A stretch of 64,000 bases of DNA from Culex pipiens pallens (taxonomy: Eukaryota; Arthropoda; Insecta; Diptera; Culicidae): NCBI RefSeq assembly GCF_016801865.2, contig NC_068937.1, forward strand, positions 11,403,605-11,467,604, written 5' to 3'. Below are positions 22,867 through 33,927 of the stretch, one piece after another. The notes under the pieces were generated by a model, which saw only the letters and a list, made by a program, of their open reading frames with translations, did not search any database and was not told the origin of the DNA. Position numbers and translations under genes: made by a program. Each line of letters opens with the position of its first letter. Within the stretch, counting starts at the first letter, position 1.

Positions 22867-25032
22867 ATGCGAAAGCTAAGTGTCAACACGGGAGGAATGT
22901 CCAGACAATCTAAATCGGCACCGCAAGCCAAGAAGGTGATGCCCCCGGCTGTTCCGGACGTGTACGGAAGAACGAACGGAACGCAGCAGCAGCAGCAGGG
23001 TGGGGACGAGATACAGGTTGCCGCAACGGCCCAACAGGAAACGCCTTCATCGCTAATGCTACGCTACGATCATACGGACTATGCCGATGATCAGGGAATT
23101 GATCTCACGCAGTCGCCCGGCCGGGACAGTCCGATTAGCTTGTCCGGATCGGCTGGTTCCGGTTCGCGGCACTCGACTGCCAGCTTGGACTCGGGCCGGG
23201 CTTCGTCGTACCTGACGGGTGCGTCCACCTCTTCGAATCGAAGCGGTAACGGAGGCTACGGAACGCTTTCGTCGCCGCGATGTTCGGTCAGCTCGTGCTC
23301 GATCGGATCGGGGAACCACCGGTTGAGCAACCACTCGAACCGAACCGATCACGACATCATCTCCGAATGGCTGATGGAGATTCACTTCCACGAGTACACG
23401 TATCTGTTCCTGGAAGCGGGGTACGATCTGTCGACGATCGCGCGAATGACTCCGGAGGATTTGACAGCGATCGGCATCAAGCAGCCGACGCACCGAGAAA
23501 GACTGAAGCGGCACATTGACACGCTGAAGCTGCCGGATGCGTTGCCGAACTACGTTCCGGGTTCGATCGACGAGTGGTTGCGTCTGCTACGGCTTGAGGA
23601 GTACGTCCAGCCACTGCTAGCGCAGGGGTACGTAACGGTGAACGACGTTACGCAGCTTACGTGGGAAGATCTGGAAGACATCGGCATCGTGAAGCTGGGT
23701 CACCAGAAGAAGATCCTCCTGGCGATCAAACGCGTCAAAGACATCATCAGCGGAAAGTTGGGCGGAGGAGGCCAATACGCTACGGTCCCGTTGCCACAGG
23801 CTACAACAGCTGCCTTGCACTGTCAACCGACTGGCGTTCCGCTCCGCGGTCAGTTTGACGAATCGCTCGAAGGTCACAAACAGCTGACCTACTCGACGTT
23901 CATGCGACAACCCACGGATCCCGGCGCGTACTACTGCCAACAACCGCCGGCCATTTCATACCCGCACGTTCACTTTGACGGCACGCAGGCCATCTACCGC
24001 CGCAGTTCGTACGACGACAGCGACATAACCCCGACGAACGAACTCGGCGACGCACATCACCTGGCGCAGATGCACCAGCAACATCCGGCCCAGCACCAGC
24101 AGCCCTACTACCAGGGCGGCGGAACCCTGCCCCGGCAGCATCAACGCAACAGCTACGGCGTCCGGTTAACCCTGTGCCAGAACCCGATCGGTCCCGTCGG
24201 AACAACCCAACGGCAGCGACCCATAGCGAAAATTGTAGCCAATAACCTTAAGCTGGCGCCCACCTCGGACGGTGGCCCAGCCCCTCCCTACCCGCAACTA
24301 GGCCACATCGAGAACGTCGAAATGGCCACGGCAGCGCTGGACGCTATGCACTTCTCCAACTACGCTTCCTTCCCGCACCATCCGCTTAAATACAATCCCG
24401 CGACGAGCCAACCTCCAACCTCCCAACAGCCCCAGCCAATCTACCACAATCAGATCATCCTCCAGCAGCAAGCCGCTGCGCAGCAACAGCAAGCCGCTGC
24501 GGCCGCCGCATCCGCCCTCTACTCCAACTACGCCGGCCAAACGCACCAGACGACGGTCGAGATCCACAAGACCCAGCACGACAACAAAAGCAACTCCAGC
24601 CTCGAGTCGATCGACCAGATCCCGTTCGCCAACGAGAACGCCGGCACGATCAAGCAGCGCTCGATGAACCGCATGGTCGATCACCCCGCGCTGCACGAGC
24701 GGCCCCCAACTGCCGCCACCATGCTCTCCCACTCGTCGTCCTCGACGTCCTCCTCCTCGTCGACGGGTTCCATCACGACCACCCTGGCCGGCTGCATCCA
24801 GCAGCTGTCGCCGCCTCAGGAATCCGCCGGCGGCGTTGCGCCCAATCAAAATTGCTCAAACAGTGCCAGCGGGCCGGGCTCGTGCAGCACGTCGCCGACG
24901 CAGGCCGCGGCCGCTGCGGTCGTCGGAACGAACGTCCTCAACGACATCGGCAACATGCTGGCGAACCTGACGGACGAGCTGGACGCGATGCTCGAGGAGG
25001 AGAACCGAGCCGGTATCAGCGATATAGAGTGA
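22867..25032 (+). CDS. ckn: Caskin-like tandem SAM-domain scaffold protein
   Basis: A single open exon encodes 721 residues. Two SAM domains lie at about 161-221 (EWLMEIHFHEYTYLFLEAGY, RMTPEDLTAIGI) and 232-294 (IDEWLRLLRLEEYVQPLL, LEDIGIVKLGHQKKIL). Their wording and tandem spacing match the Caskin family, neuronal scaffolds; Drosophila Ckn works with the receptor phosphatase Lar in motor axon guidance. A Ser/Gly-rich N terminus, poly-Gln and Gln/Ala runs (about 39-43, 535-555) and a C-terminal stretch (NMLANLTDELDAMLEEE) complete it. The ankyrin repeats and SH3 domain of longer Caskins are not in this exon. The frame reaches TGA at 25030, but GA|GTGAGT at 25028/25029 is a strong donor. Spliced to 32727 it ends with the same last residue, Glu. 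Confidence 0.85.
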   Translation: MRKLSVNTGGMSRQSKSAPQAKKVMPPAVPDVYGRTNGTQQQQQGGDEIQVAATAQQETPSSLMLRYDHTDYADDQGIDLTQSPGRDSPISLSGSAGSGSRHSTASLDSGRASSYLTGASTSSNRSGNGGYGTLSSPRCSVSSCSIGSGNHRLSNHSNRTDHDIISEWLMEIHFHEYTYLFLEAGYDLSTIARMTPEDLTAIGIKQPTHRERLKRHIDTLKLPDALPNYVPGSIDEWLRLLRLEEYVQPLLAQGYVTVNDVTQLTWEDLEDIGIVKLGHQKKILLAIKRVKDIISGKLGGGGQYATVPLPQATTAALHCQPTGVPLRGQFDESLEGHKQLTYSTFMRQPTDPGAYYCQQPPAISYPHVHFDGTQAIYRRSSYDDSDITPTNELGDAHHLAQMHQQHPAQHQQPYYQGGGTLPRQHQRNSYGVRLTLCQNPIGPVGTTQRQRPIAKIVANNLKLAPTSDGGPAPPYPQLGHIENVEMATAALDAMHFSNYASFPHHPLKYNPATSQPPTSQQPQPIYHNQIILQQQAAAQQQQAAAAAASALYSNYAGQTHQTTVEIHKTQHDNKSNSSLESIDQIPFANENAGTIKQRSMNRMVDHPALHERPPTAATMLSHSSSSTSSSSSTGSITTTLAGCIQQLSPPQESAGGVAPNQNCSNSASGPGSCSTSPTQAAAAAVVGTNVLNDIGNMLANLTDELDAMLEEENRAGISDIE

Positions 25033-26853
25033 GTGTTTGTTTTGTTTTTGTTTTTGTGGGGCAAAGTGCAAGGGCATGTTGGCGCTGATAAGGGGGACTT
25101 CAAAGCAACAGACCTGCTGGCGGCTCGGTTTGTTTCACTTTTCCAATTAGATTCGATTGGACGGTATTTACACAGGTCGGGAAAAGGCATTCTCCACAGC
25201 CGCACAGAACAAGGTTTGGTCGAACAAGAACGAATCACAATATGAGTGACGATAACAACAAGTTGGGACTGTTGTTGACATCTCCGGATGACAACTGAGT
25301 TGTCACGGCACAGTTCGTTTCTTTCCATTCAACAACAATTTCGCTTCGACTCCCGTTTGCCAAAACGACATTTGACAGCTCAACCCAGCTTGCCATAATG
25401 CAGCCGTAATCGGGCAAACAGCGCGTTGCTTTGTGCGCCAAACTGATCGATTGCGTCATCCCAGCTTGCTTCGACAGCTGACCGATTCTTGCCTCAAGAC
25501 TCAGAATGCGGTATCGATTTCCGCGAGAGAATGACAAACATCCGGCAAATCTCAGAACTAGTGCCCTTTCGTCGGTCGGCACCTTGTTCTGCGTCAAGCT
25601 CCACAGAGTCAGTCAGTGACGGCGACATTTGATTGCGATAAAAAAGGCAGCAATTTCTCAGGGTAAAAGCAATTAGTTCGCTATAGAGTCATTATGAGTC
25701 GGCGAGGCTCGGCTCTAAACCGCATTCCGATGGTCACGTGGGTTCTACCGATTGCTTTGTGTTTGATAGAGCTGCAAAATTCTTGGAAAGTTCCACCTGA
25801 CCCGGTAGGTAATTAGTCAGATTTAGGCTTGTCGGACCGACTCTTTCAAGTGACAGCTGTTTGTTTACCTTCCAAAAAGCGTGCACGCTGACGCGGAAGG
25901 ACTCATTTTTGGGTTAACTAAGACCAACTTTTGCAGTCACGGAAACTAATCATTCTATCAAACTCGCGCTTTTTATCGCTGAGCAAACGGCCTTGCGGAC
26001 CTTGCACGGATTACGTGACGGCAAACAAACACTTGTGTGTGCAGTGTTTGCAGCAAGTTGAGTGTTTTATTTTCACGCTGCATCTATGTATGTGTGAACA
26101 CTTGCGATAACAATCAGCTCATTTCTAAGCCACATTTGAGTCGGCTCACGTTCGCCAAAAAAAAGAGGTTTTTCTGTCTCGCTTTCGCATTCACACTTGC
26201 ATGCTAAAAAGCCCCCCTCGATTTGACAGCAGGCAGTATTTCACACGATTTTCGGTCCACGCCAGTCGTCGTGGAGCCATCTCAATTGAAGAGGAGCAGG
26301 AGCACGAAGACACACGGAGAGAATAGACACAGAAGCGATAATTTCAGCACACTGATTGATTGGCCAAGACACACGCACACAAACAAAGCAGAAGGTCGAA
26401 TGGATAAGTGATTTGCACCACTACAGTGGAAACTTTTCACAAACAATAAATTTGTCTTGCAATAAATTTGCAAACAACACTTTTCTTGCAAATCAAGGCC
26501 ACGCTCGCTTGCGAAAAGCTTTCACCCACCAAATTTTCCCAGCCAGCTGATCAGCTGATCAGCGGCATTATTTGGACCGATTGTTCACCTTTGTTCCCAC
26601 CATCTTGGCATAAATCAAGCGGGCCGCCGCATCACTTGACAGGTTCGTGATCTTGGGGAAAGAAAACAGTGCGAGCGCGTTTTGCTCGTCGATTCACTCA
26701 ACTGAAGCCGCGAGGCGCGTTATCAGCTGCGTATCATGTTGTTCCGTAAGGCTGTGGCGAAAAGTAAACATTTGAACGAATACATCAACAAAACGAGACA
26801 CAAGTTAAGGGCACTGACTGGGACGAAGTCTACGCAGCTAGGAGAAATGAGGT

Positions 26854-27130
26854 TCAAAATCGGGCACATTTGGGTTTAAATTTGACGGAACAAGAAACTA
26901 ATCGAACAATTGTTGCTGTACCGATTCCAACATCTCCGGTGGTCACTTCCTGAACTGTGTTTGCATCAGATTTGCTTTCTCTTTCTAGGAAAGGTTTTTT
27001 TTTTGTCATGCGACTTTTAGCTGTTTTTTCTGACTGATCGCCTGACATTTTAGCCAACATATTTCGCAGGGACTGTGACAGTTCCAGCTCGATCTTTGTT
27101 TGCATCAGGACACTGTGACGAGAAGTTTGT
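26854..27130 (-). pseudogene. Antisense coding-like fragment related to a short TIR element
   Basis: The minus strand carries an 83-residue open frame (MQTKIELELSQSLRNMLAK...) whose sequence, together with about 40 bases before its ATG, is clearly related to the interior of the TIR elements at 35312 and 43589: AATTTAACCCAAAAATGAC, TCGTCACAGTGTCCTGATGC, CAGTC, CTGACAAAAAA. The copies drift in different frames with stops and indels, so none is obviously intact. No TIR is clear around this copy, so it may be closer to the original coding source, or an older element. I do not recognise the protein. Confidence 0.45.
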
Positions 27131-28756
27131 CATTTTTGGGTTAAATTACATTTGTTTCATTGGGACTACGCTATTTTGCTTAATGTTTCGTTAAAATTTG
27201 TGTATTTTAAAAAATACAGGGATTATTTAAAAACTCAAGCTATTAAAAATTCATTCAAATCATTCGCTTCAAATTAAGAAATTTAAGTTTTTTTTATAGA
27301 ATATTTTATAAATTTTTGTGAAATATATATAATATTCACTGAAAACATGAACATTGAGAGAAAATCGTATCGCCACATCGTATCTTAATGTTTATTTTAC
27401 CTTGCAATTTTCCCAAGCAACTTTTTAAGACATTTATTTTTTGTTTTAACTTTGTGCGTACTTTTTCTATGACCAAAGCAGACATTTTGCATCATTAGTT
27501 CGTTTATACAAGTCTTCATTAAATTATGGCAGCTGTCCATACAAAAAGGCAATAAAAATAATTCAAAAATCTGTATCTTGAGAAACGATTTTTTGATCCA
27601 CAAGTCTTAGACAAAGTTGTAGATATTGGTTGAACTTCTCAGAAAAAATAGTTACACTCTTAACCAAAATCAATTATTTTTGTGTGTTCGACTTTTCATA
27701 CCAAAAATTGAATTGAGCTAAATAACCATTTTTTGATTTTTTTGTTTTGTTTCAACATTTAATTACCTGTGTTGCCACTTTTTATAAAAGATCGTGATTA
27801 AAAAAAATAAAAATTATTTCAATTTATTTTCAGACGAAAAATCGTACACCATTTTCGAATTATACAATTTTAACCTGTAAAACATGACCAAGCACGATTT
27901 TCAAAAATATGCATTGCTTCAATTTGATTCTAAAATTTTGAAGAATGGATTGCCGGGATATTATCAAAATTGCGTTGAAAATTTTTCAATCTCTCGAAAA
28001 AAATATTTCCTAAATGTTCAAATCGGTCCTTACATTTGAAAAGGGCCAAACTTTTTCTTTCGATCGCTCTAAAATAGAGTTCGACTTTTTCAAGTTTTTT
28101 CAAGGTTTTTTTCTTCGAAAAATTGGCAACGCTGCCAAAATTTGACCATTGCATTTTTGTGATCATAAACGTAAAAGTTTTTCTTGTTTTATTTTTTTGC
28201 CTTTCATTTTTTCATGTTTTTACAGTCACTTAAAAAAATGCTAGTTTTTCACATTTACAACCCTAACCTTCTAAAAATTTTGATTTTTGGCGATTTTTTA
28301 GATCGATGCCCGTCTAGAGGCGAGGTTGGGTTGTAGAGGGTTAACAACAGTCTCATGCAATGTCTACAACTTTGCGGAAGACTCCAAATCGATCAGGAAA
28401 TCTGTTCTTTAGATAAACACTATATTTTAATATAGTGTAAAATAAATATTGAAAAACGGTATTTTCTGAAAGATTCAGAAATTAAAAAACACATTTCTCT
28501 GAATTATGAATCTATTTTTTACAAAATGTAAAGTTTAATGAATATGCGTACTAAATTTCACAACGATTAAAATCCATCAAAATTTCAGGTAAAAAACAAA
28601 ACAAACAACGACGTTAGAGCAAATACTTGATTCTTTCTATTGAAAAGCAAAAATGGGCAATTTTACAAAACATTTAGCTCGATTTGATCCCCTAAAGTAA
28701 ATCAAGAACAATACAGTGTGATGAAAAATGTATGCCAAAATTCTGACAATTGACTA

Positions 28757-29092
28757 AATTGGGTACTAAAGCCCTATGTAAATTTTTATGTACAACGGTA
28801 AAAAACACGATCAAAAACCATTTCTGATCACTTTTTTTCATTTTAATGCAAAAAAAAAAAATAATGACTAGACAACATTTTTTCGATGGATCAACTATGG
28901 TCCCCTTGAAACGAGCTGTCAAGTAGGAGCTTTTCTGTCAAGAAGGACCGCGAGGTTAATTTTTCAAAATTGATTTAAAAATCCATTTTAAACTCTTTGT
29001 GGTCGTACAAAGGGTCATTGTACTCAGAAAAATAAGCTTTATCACTGTAAATAATAATATTAGAAATCTAAGTTTCATTTTAGGACCCAATT
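28757..29092. mobile_element. Short TIR element, family with AATTGGGTaCTAAA ends, copy 1
   Basis: It begins AATTGGGTACTAAAGCC and ends TTTTAGGACCCAATT, an inverted repeat of about 13 bases with one mismatch. The interior (AACCATTTCTGATCACTTTT, TTTTTCGATGGATCAACTAT, CTCTTTGTGGTCGTAC) recurs in the copies at 33928 and 44951. No ORF is supported. It is a MITE-like, non-autonomous element of about 335 bases. Confidence 0.8.
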
Positions 29093-29256
29093 GTCTAAAA
29101 ACTTTTTATTTATTTGTTTACATATACACTCAAACCCACTTTTTTGTTTGACACCCCTTTTACACGGAGTTCACACACACACACACACCACCAAACGTTT
29201 GTTTTGATAGTGTGCGTGAGCGCCGTGTAAAAAGTGACAGTTCCCTATGGAGTTAT

Positions 29257-29375
29257 CTACGTGCGCTTGTATTGCGTGTACGTATACGAAAAAGATTGAG
29301 GTTAAATTTTGTACCGGCCAGCAAAACAAATGGCGTGCTAGTATGCGTGAGAGCAAGCTTAGATAACTCTATTGG
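29257..29375. repeat. Dispersed 119-bp repeat, copy 1
   Basis: CTACGTGCGC-TGTATTGCGTG, ACGAAAAAGATTGAGGTTAA and a final CTCTATTG match 36047-36165 over the whole length with scattered differences. I see no inverted ends. Confidence 0.7.
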
Positions 29376-29376
29376 T

Positions 29377-29464
29377 CATCTGTCAGATTTGGGTGAATTA
29401 CACTGAGAATTCAACAAAAGAATTCACCCAAATGTGAGTGCAATTCACTCAAATTCGACAGATG
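29377..29464. repeat. Palindrome with CATCTGTCAGATTTGGGTGA arms
   Basis: The left arm CATCTGTCAGATTTGGGTGA(ATT) faces AATTCACTCAAATTCGACAG(ATG) at the right, about 23 bases with a few mismatches. It is related to the perfect palindrome at 43245-43310. This may be a tiny foldback element. Confidence 0.65.
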
Positions 29465-29958
29465 CCCTATTTACTCATTTCTTAGTTGGTTCTGTTTTCG
29501 ACAAGGATTTGTAATTTTTTGTCCTTCAAGTTTGTGTGTATTTATTCTGGTTTTGAGCAAATTTCTATCAAAATTAAGTAAATTCAACCTACTTGTGATG
29601 AATCAAAGGATTTTATTGACTTTGTGAGTTTTTTTTCATTTATTTTTGTTTCAATTTCATTTGGATTATGTTCACTTGTGTTCCAAGTTACGCATGAAAT
29701 TCCCCAGAAATAAGTGAAAATTAAGCTTCGGTTTTTTCAATGGGTTTTCACAAGTCTAAGTGAACGTTAATCAGAAATAAGTGATTTGAAATATGCGTGC
29801 ACCTTTATTCAGTACACGCATGTTCAAAATCACACTTTGTTCGTAAAAACTTAGTATCAGATTTGAGGGGGTTATCATTCAGAATTCATCGAAAGCTGAT
29901 TGAAATTTACCAAGATATGAGTGAAATTAGTTTAAAAAAACGTTACTTAATCCACCCT

Positions 29959-30735
29959 TAGGTGGTTGGCGCCTTCCTCACATTTAAAGGGTGCTATCCT
30001 TCAATGTTTCGGACGCGTTAGAAAGGTCTTTTGAATACCCATCCTACAATAGGTCGCATGAGAGATCCGGACAACGTTTCCATCAAAATATCTGAGATCC
30101 GGCCTCCAAAAAGTACATCAATAACTCTGAAGTGCTTATAACTTTCGATAGGGTTGTCAGATCTTCAATGTTTTGGACGCGTTGGAAAGGTCTTTTGAAT
30201 ACCTATCCAACGATAGGTCGCATGAGAGATCTGGACAACGTTTTCATCAACATATCTGAGATCCGGCCTCCAAAAAACGTATAAATTACACTTAAGTGCT
30301 TATAACTTTTGATAGGATAGTCAGATCTTCAATGTCTTGGACGCGTTGGTCTTTTAAATACCTTTCTGAAAATGTTTAGCATGACGGGTTTTCTTACAAA
30401 AACCACCCTTTTTACAATCTTCCGGACTTTTGCTAAAATCGTTTTTTTTCACATAACTTTTGAAGTACTTAACTAAACTGCATAATTTTTAATAGCGACT
30501 TATGGGACCTCAAGACGGATCGAATGACACCAAAACGGACAAAATCGGTTCAGCCAATGTCGAGATAATCGAGTGACAATTTTTTGATCAACATCCCACC
30601 ACACACACAAACATTTGCTCAGAATTTGATTCTGAGTCGATAGGTATACATGAAGGTGGGTCTAGGAGGTATAATTGAGAAGTTCATTTTTCGAGTGATT
30701 TTATAGCCTTTCCTCAGTAACGTGAGAAAGGCAAA
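29959..30735. mobile_element. Repeat element with internal tandem units
   Basis: The ends look inverted (GGCGCCTTCCTCAC near 29967-29980 against GTGAGAAAGGC near 30723-30733). Inside, a unit of about 155-175 bases starting TCAATGTTTcGGACGCGTT occurs near 30001, 30175 and 30329, with shared words TCGCATGAGAGATC-GGACAA and ATCTGAGATCCGGCCTCC. No coding capacity is seen. I recall similar sequence as common in culicine genomes, but cannot name the family. Confidence 0.6.
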
Positions 30736-30744
30736 AAGAATTTC

Positions 30745-30920
30745 ATCATTCCGGTACCAGAATCGAACTCACGACCTCTGGATTGGAAATCCAGCTTGCC
30801 GCTAGTTGAGACCCTTATCGGTCAGTTTTCCCAGTGAGCAGAATTACTTTTTTAAGAGATCTGACTTTGCCGAGCCAGACAGGAATCGAACCCGTCACCT
30901 TTCGCTTAGTAGCTCGGCAA
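30745..30920 (-). mobile_element. tRNA-like (SINE head) sequences on the minus strand
   Basis: Read on the minus strand, 30870-30915 contains GACGGGTTCGATTCCTGTC, a near-perfect pol III B box, and 30765-30800 contains GAGTTCGATTCTGG next to an anticodon-arm-like CTGGATTTCCAATCCAG. Neither folds into a complete cloverleaf by eye, so these are tRNA-derived SINE fragments or tRNA pseudogenes rather than functional tRNAs. Confidence 0.5.
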
Positions 30921-31021
30921 TAACCAACAAACAAAAATTGAATAATTAAAAGCTATGATTCTGTGATTTAAAAAATAAATACCAAGGGGTGAACCAACCG
31001 CGTAAAAGTTGTTTTTGACAG

Positions 31022-32510
31022 AAATTAAAAATATCTGGCAGAGAGTCTCGCCGTTGCTCTTTGCGAGGCAAAGCCTGCTTCGATCGTGTTTGGCCTGCGT
31101 TGTTGTTTCGCGCGGAAGAAAAAGAAGAAAAAAGTGTATTTGAAAGAAGCTGGCCAGTCTCGCCGTTGCTCTTTGCGAGGCAAGGCCTGCTTCGATCGTG
31201 TTTGGCCGGCGTCGTTGTTTCGCACGGGAGAAAAAGGAAGAAAAAGTGATTTTGAAAGAAGCTGGCCAGTCTCGCCGTTGCTCTTTGCGAGACAAGGCCT
31301 GCTTCGATCGTGTTTGGCCTGCGTCGTTGTTTCGCGCGGAAGAAAAAGAAGAAAAAAGTGTATTTGAAAGAAGCTGGCCAGTCTCGTCGTTGCTCTTTGC
31401 GAGGCAAGGCCTGCTTCGATCGTGTTTGGCCTGCGTCGTTGTTTCCACGGGATATTTATATTTATATTTTTCACAGCTTCCTTACATTAACTGCTAACAT
31501 GTATCTATTCACTATATGATTTATTTATATTTTTCTAATCCTCTATCATACTATTTTCCCATAAAATATACATTTAAAATGCATGAACTAACGATGCTTT
31601 AAAAAACAGCAATGGATCGATCTGGAGCATTTGTTTTAAAATTATTGCTATTTTTTACAGCTTCCTGGAATTAATTTCAATTTAGCTGCTGATATGTAAA
31701 TTTATTTGAATGTTCAAATTATTTTTTTTCGTATTGCTTTGCTTTATATCCTCATTTCCTCATACCATATATGATCAAATTACATAAACTAACGACACTT
31801 ACTAAAACATCAAGGGAACCATCAGGAGCATTTGTATTTTAAATGATTATTTATTTACATGTTCATATTATTCCTCATCCTATACCTTTCCTGTAACATA
31901 CCATCTCCTCATACCATATATCATCAAATAGCTTAAATTAACGAATCTTTCTAAAACAGCATGGGAACCATCTGGAGCATTTAGATTTTAATTTACTGCT
32001 ATTTTTTACAGCTTCCTGGAATCATCTTGATTATATTTAAATTTATTTTATTTACCATATTTATAATATTTATTATTATTATTATTATTATTACAAAACT
32101 ATATGCTTATTAGATAATACACTACAGACTAACATTTACACTTACAAACATCCAAATCATGTAATACATTACGCATTCAACCATTTTCATCGGCCCGATG
32201 AAATTCCTCTAACCCCCATTCCAAACCTCCCAAAAATATTCCGTTCACTTTTAAAAGTCGCATGGGTTCCCTGCACTTTTGCCACTAGTGAACAACAAAA
32301 ACATCCCCTCCCAAATCCCCACGGGACTGTATGGGCGTAGCCTTGGAGCACAGTGTGGAAATTTCCGTTCTTAGATATTTTTGGTTGTACCGGGCAGCAA
32401 TCAAATTGTCTAAGAATATTGAATTGACCATTGTGGCACCCCCTACAGCGTGGTGCAGACCCGTAATGCTATGCTATGCTATGCTATGCTAAATTAAAAA
32501 TATCTGGCAG
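31022..32510 (+). mobile_element. Non-coding retroposon with 112-bp 5' monomers, (ATGCT)n tail and 20-bp target duplications
   Basis: A perfect 20-base direct repeat, AAATTAAAAATATCTGGCAG, lies at 31022-31041 and 32491-32510. Between them are a GC-rich tandem array (unit starts at 31045, 31157, 31269 and 31381, period 112, the last unit partial), an AT-rich body of about 1 kb without ORFs, and a 3' tail TAATGCT(ATGCT)4-5 at 32465-32490. Target duplications of this length plus a simple-repeat tail are hallmarks of LINE-mediated retroposition. The long minus-strand open frames across the monomers arise because 112 is not a multiple of 3, and are not genes. Confidence 0.85.
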
Positions 32511-32726
32511 ATCTATCCAGCTGAAGAGATTGAAGTTGACAGCTCTTTGTTTACAAAGTGTAAAATTGCACACACAAATACAATATTTTTTGTATTTTAA
32601 CACATGGATCTTGCTTTGACTTCGACAACGATTATAATTGCAGTTTTGATAAATTTCCGTATGCACCGTAACCTTTAAAATTAATTTTTCATTTTCTCCC
32701 TCTCTCTCTCCCTCCCTCCCTTCCAG

Positions 32727-33122
32727 ATAAGGCACAACCCAGTGCACACACACACACAGACACGCAACACCTGCAGCAGCTGTTCAACTATTTAATGTCG
32801 AGAAAGGAGGAGAGAGGTAAAAACCCGAGAACCCGAACTTCAATTGCCCGAGCGCCAAAAACCGGAAGCCACCGGGAGCGGAACCTAACCTAATAAAAAC
32901 ACACACACAAGCCTCCACCAGCTCATTAGAGATCCGGAATTCCAGCCCGAAACCCCCAACCCAGTCCGGTGGTGTTTGCATCGAAATCGAGTCGAAATCT
33001 ACTTAAAAGTCGTCCCGTCCCGTCGCCAGCGCCACCTATGATCGCCGGCCACCTACGCCGAAGAAGAAGCCTACTGGGCCCCAGAAGAGCGAGAGAAGGT
33101 TAAAGCAATAATTGAGTTATAG
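32727..33122 (+). other. Caskin downstream exon: stop codon then 3' UTR (predicted)
   Basis: The exon opens ATAAGGCACAACC after a very strong acceptor. Joined to the donor exon ending GA, it reads GAA TAA, so translation stops at 32728-32730 and the rest is UTR. A possible further donor, GTTATAG|GTAAAA, ends it at 33122; otherwise the UTR continues. The CA-rich sequence here has no coding signal. Confidence 0.55.
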
Positions 33123-33927
33123 GTAAAACGATTTTGTGAGCGGCACGACGACGACGACGACGACTTCGTCGTCTACGGCCGAGGCGAATAATTCAATCTG
33201 TGTGTTGGGTTGAGGTTAGGTTCGAGAAACTATAACTAAGTTTTGACGGAGTTTTTTTTTTCTTTTTTCTCAATCCGAGGAGGATTCCGGACCCGGGTGG
33301 GTGGCGGCTGCGGCACGATAATGGATTGAGAAATCACACACATGACCAGCCGAGATGGTGAGGGTTAGGTTTCGTGCGTACGCACGCGGGTGTCAGTTGC
33401 ATTCTGCCACCTGGTGGCGCAATTTGGGTTGAACGGGGGATTTGTTTACTCCGGCTTTAACTTTCGTTTTATGAACTGAAACAGACTGCAGACTAGGCGG
33501 TAGGCGATGACGGCGACGCTTTTTTTTATTTTATCTAGTGCGGGATTCTTCGGAAAGGCGCGATCACGATCGAGTAGCAGGCCATGTTTTGGGAAAGGGG
33601 GGCGATTGCTGTGTGGTTCTATTTACAAATCACACACCACGGCGCATTTGCATTTCAAACGAAAACGCACCGCCTGCTACGAGCGAGTTGTAATGCTCGT
33701 CTTGACGAGATCGGATTGGAGGTGAGGAAATCCATGTCAGAATTCACAAAAAAAACATTTAAAAAAAATGTCGAAAAAATTAAATCATTACGTAACAACT
33801 GACTAACCCCTCGGTGTAACTGTCACTGAAGAAATGTCAAATTGTATACACGCTCATCCAGAATAACTCCGCATTAATCAAAACTCAAAATACTCATAAA
33901 TATTTTTTTTTGTACTGATTTTCAGGA
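33123..33927. other. Stretch without a recognised gene
   Basis: GC-rich at the left (a GACGACGACGACTTCGTCGTC palindrome near 33150), becoming AT-rich. No ORF, repeat or RNA gene is supported. It is UTR or a second UTR intron of the Caskin gene. Confidence 0.4.

Larger units (their letters stand above)
25029..32726 (+). other. Caskin 3' intron, repeat-rich
   Basis: The donor GTGAGT (25029) and an excellent acceptor (CTCTCTCTCCCTCCCTCCCTTCCAG ending at 32726) bound 7.7 kb. The left part (25.0-26.8 kb) is unique sequence with short shadow ORFs only, and with a small palindrome GCTGATCAGCTGATCAGC near 26.55 kb. From 26.85 kb onward it holds mobile elements listed separately. Stretches at 27.15-28.75 kb and 29.4-29.95 kb are AT-rich with nothing I recognise. 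Confidence 0.65.

Noticed and set aside
24298..24849. 183-codon minus-strand frame opposite the Caskin exon
   Set aside because: It is a shadow of GC-rich third positions in the sense frame, Gly/Arg-rich and without motifs.
30745..30920. Functional tRNA genes on the minus strand
   Set aside because: B boxes are good but the acceptor, D and T arms do not pair into a cloverleaf by eye.
30906..31519. Three long minus-strand frames and several plus-strand frames with Arg/Lys-rich repeats
   Set aside because: The 112-bp monomer is not a multiple of three, so each frame cycles through the same three translations. The region is a retroposon monomer array.
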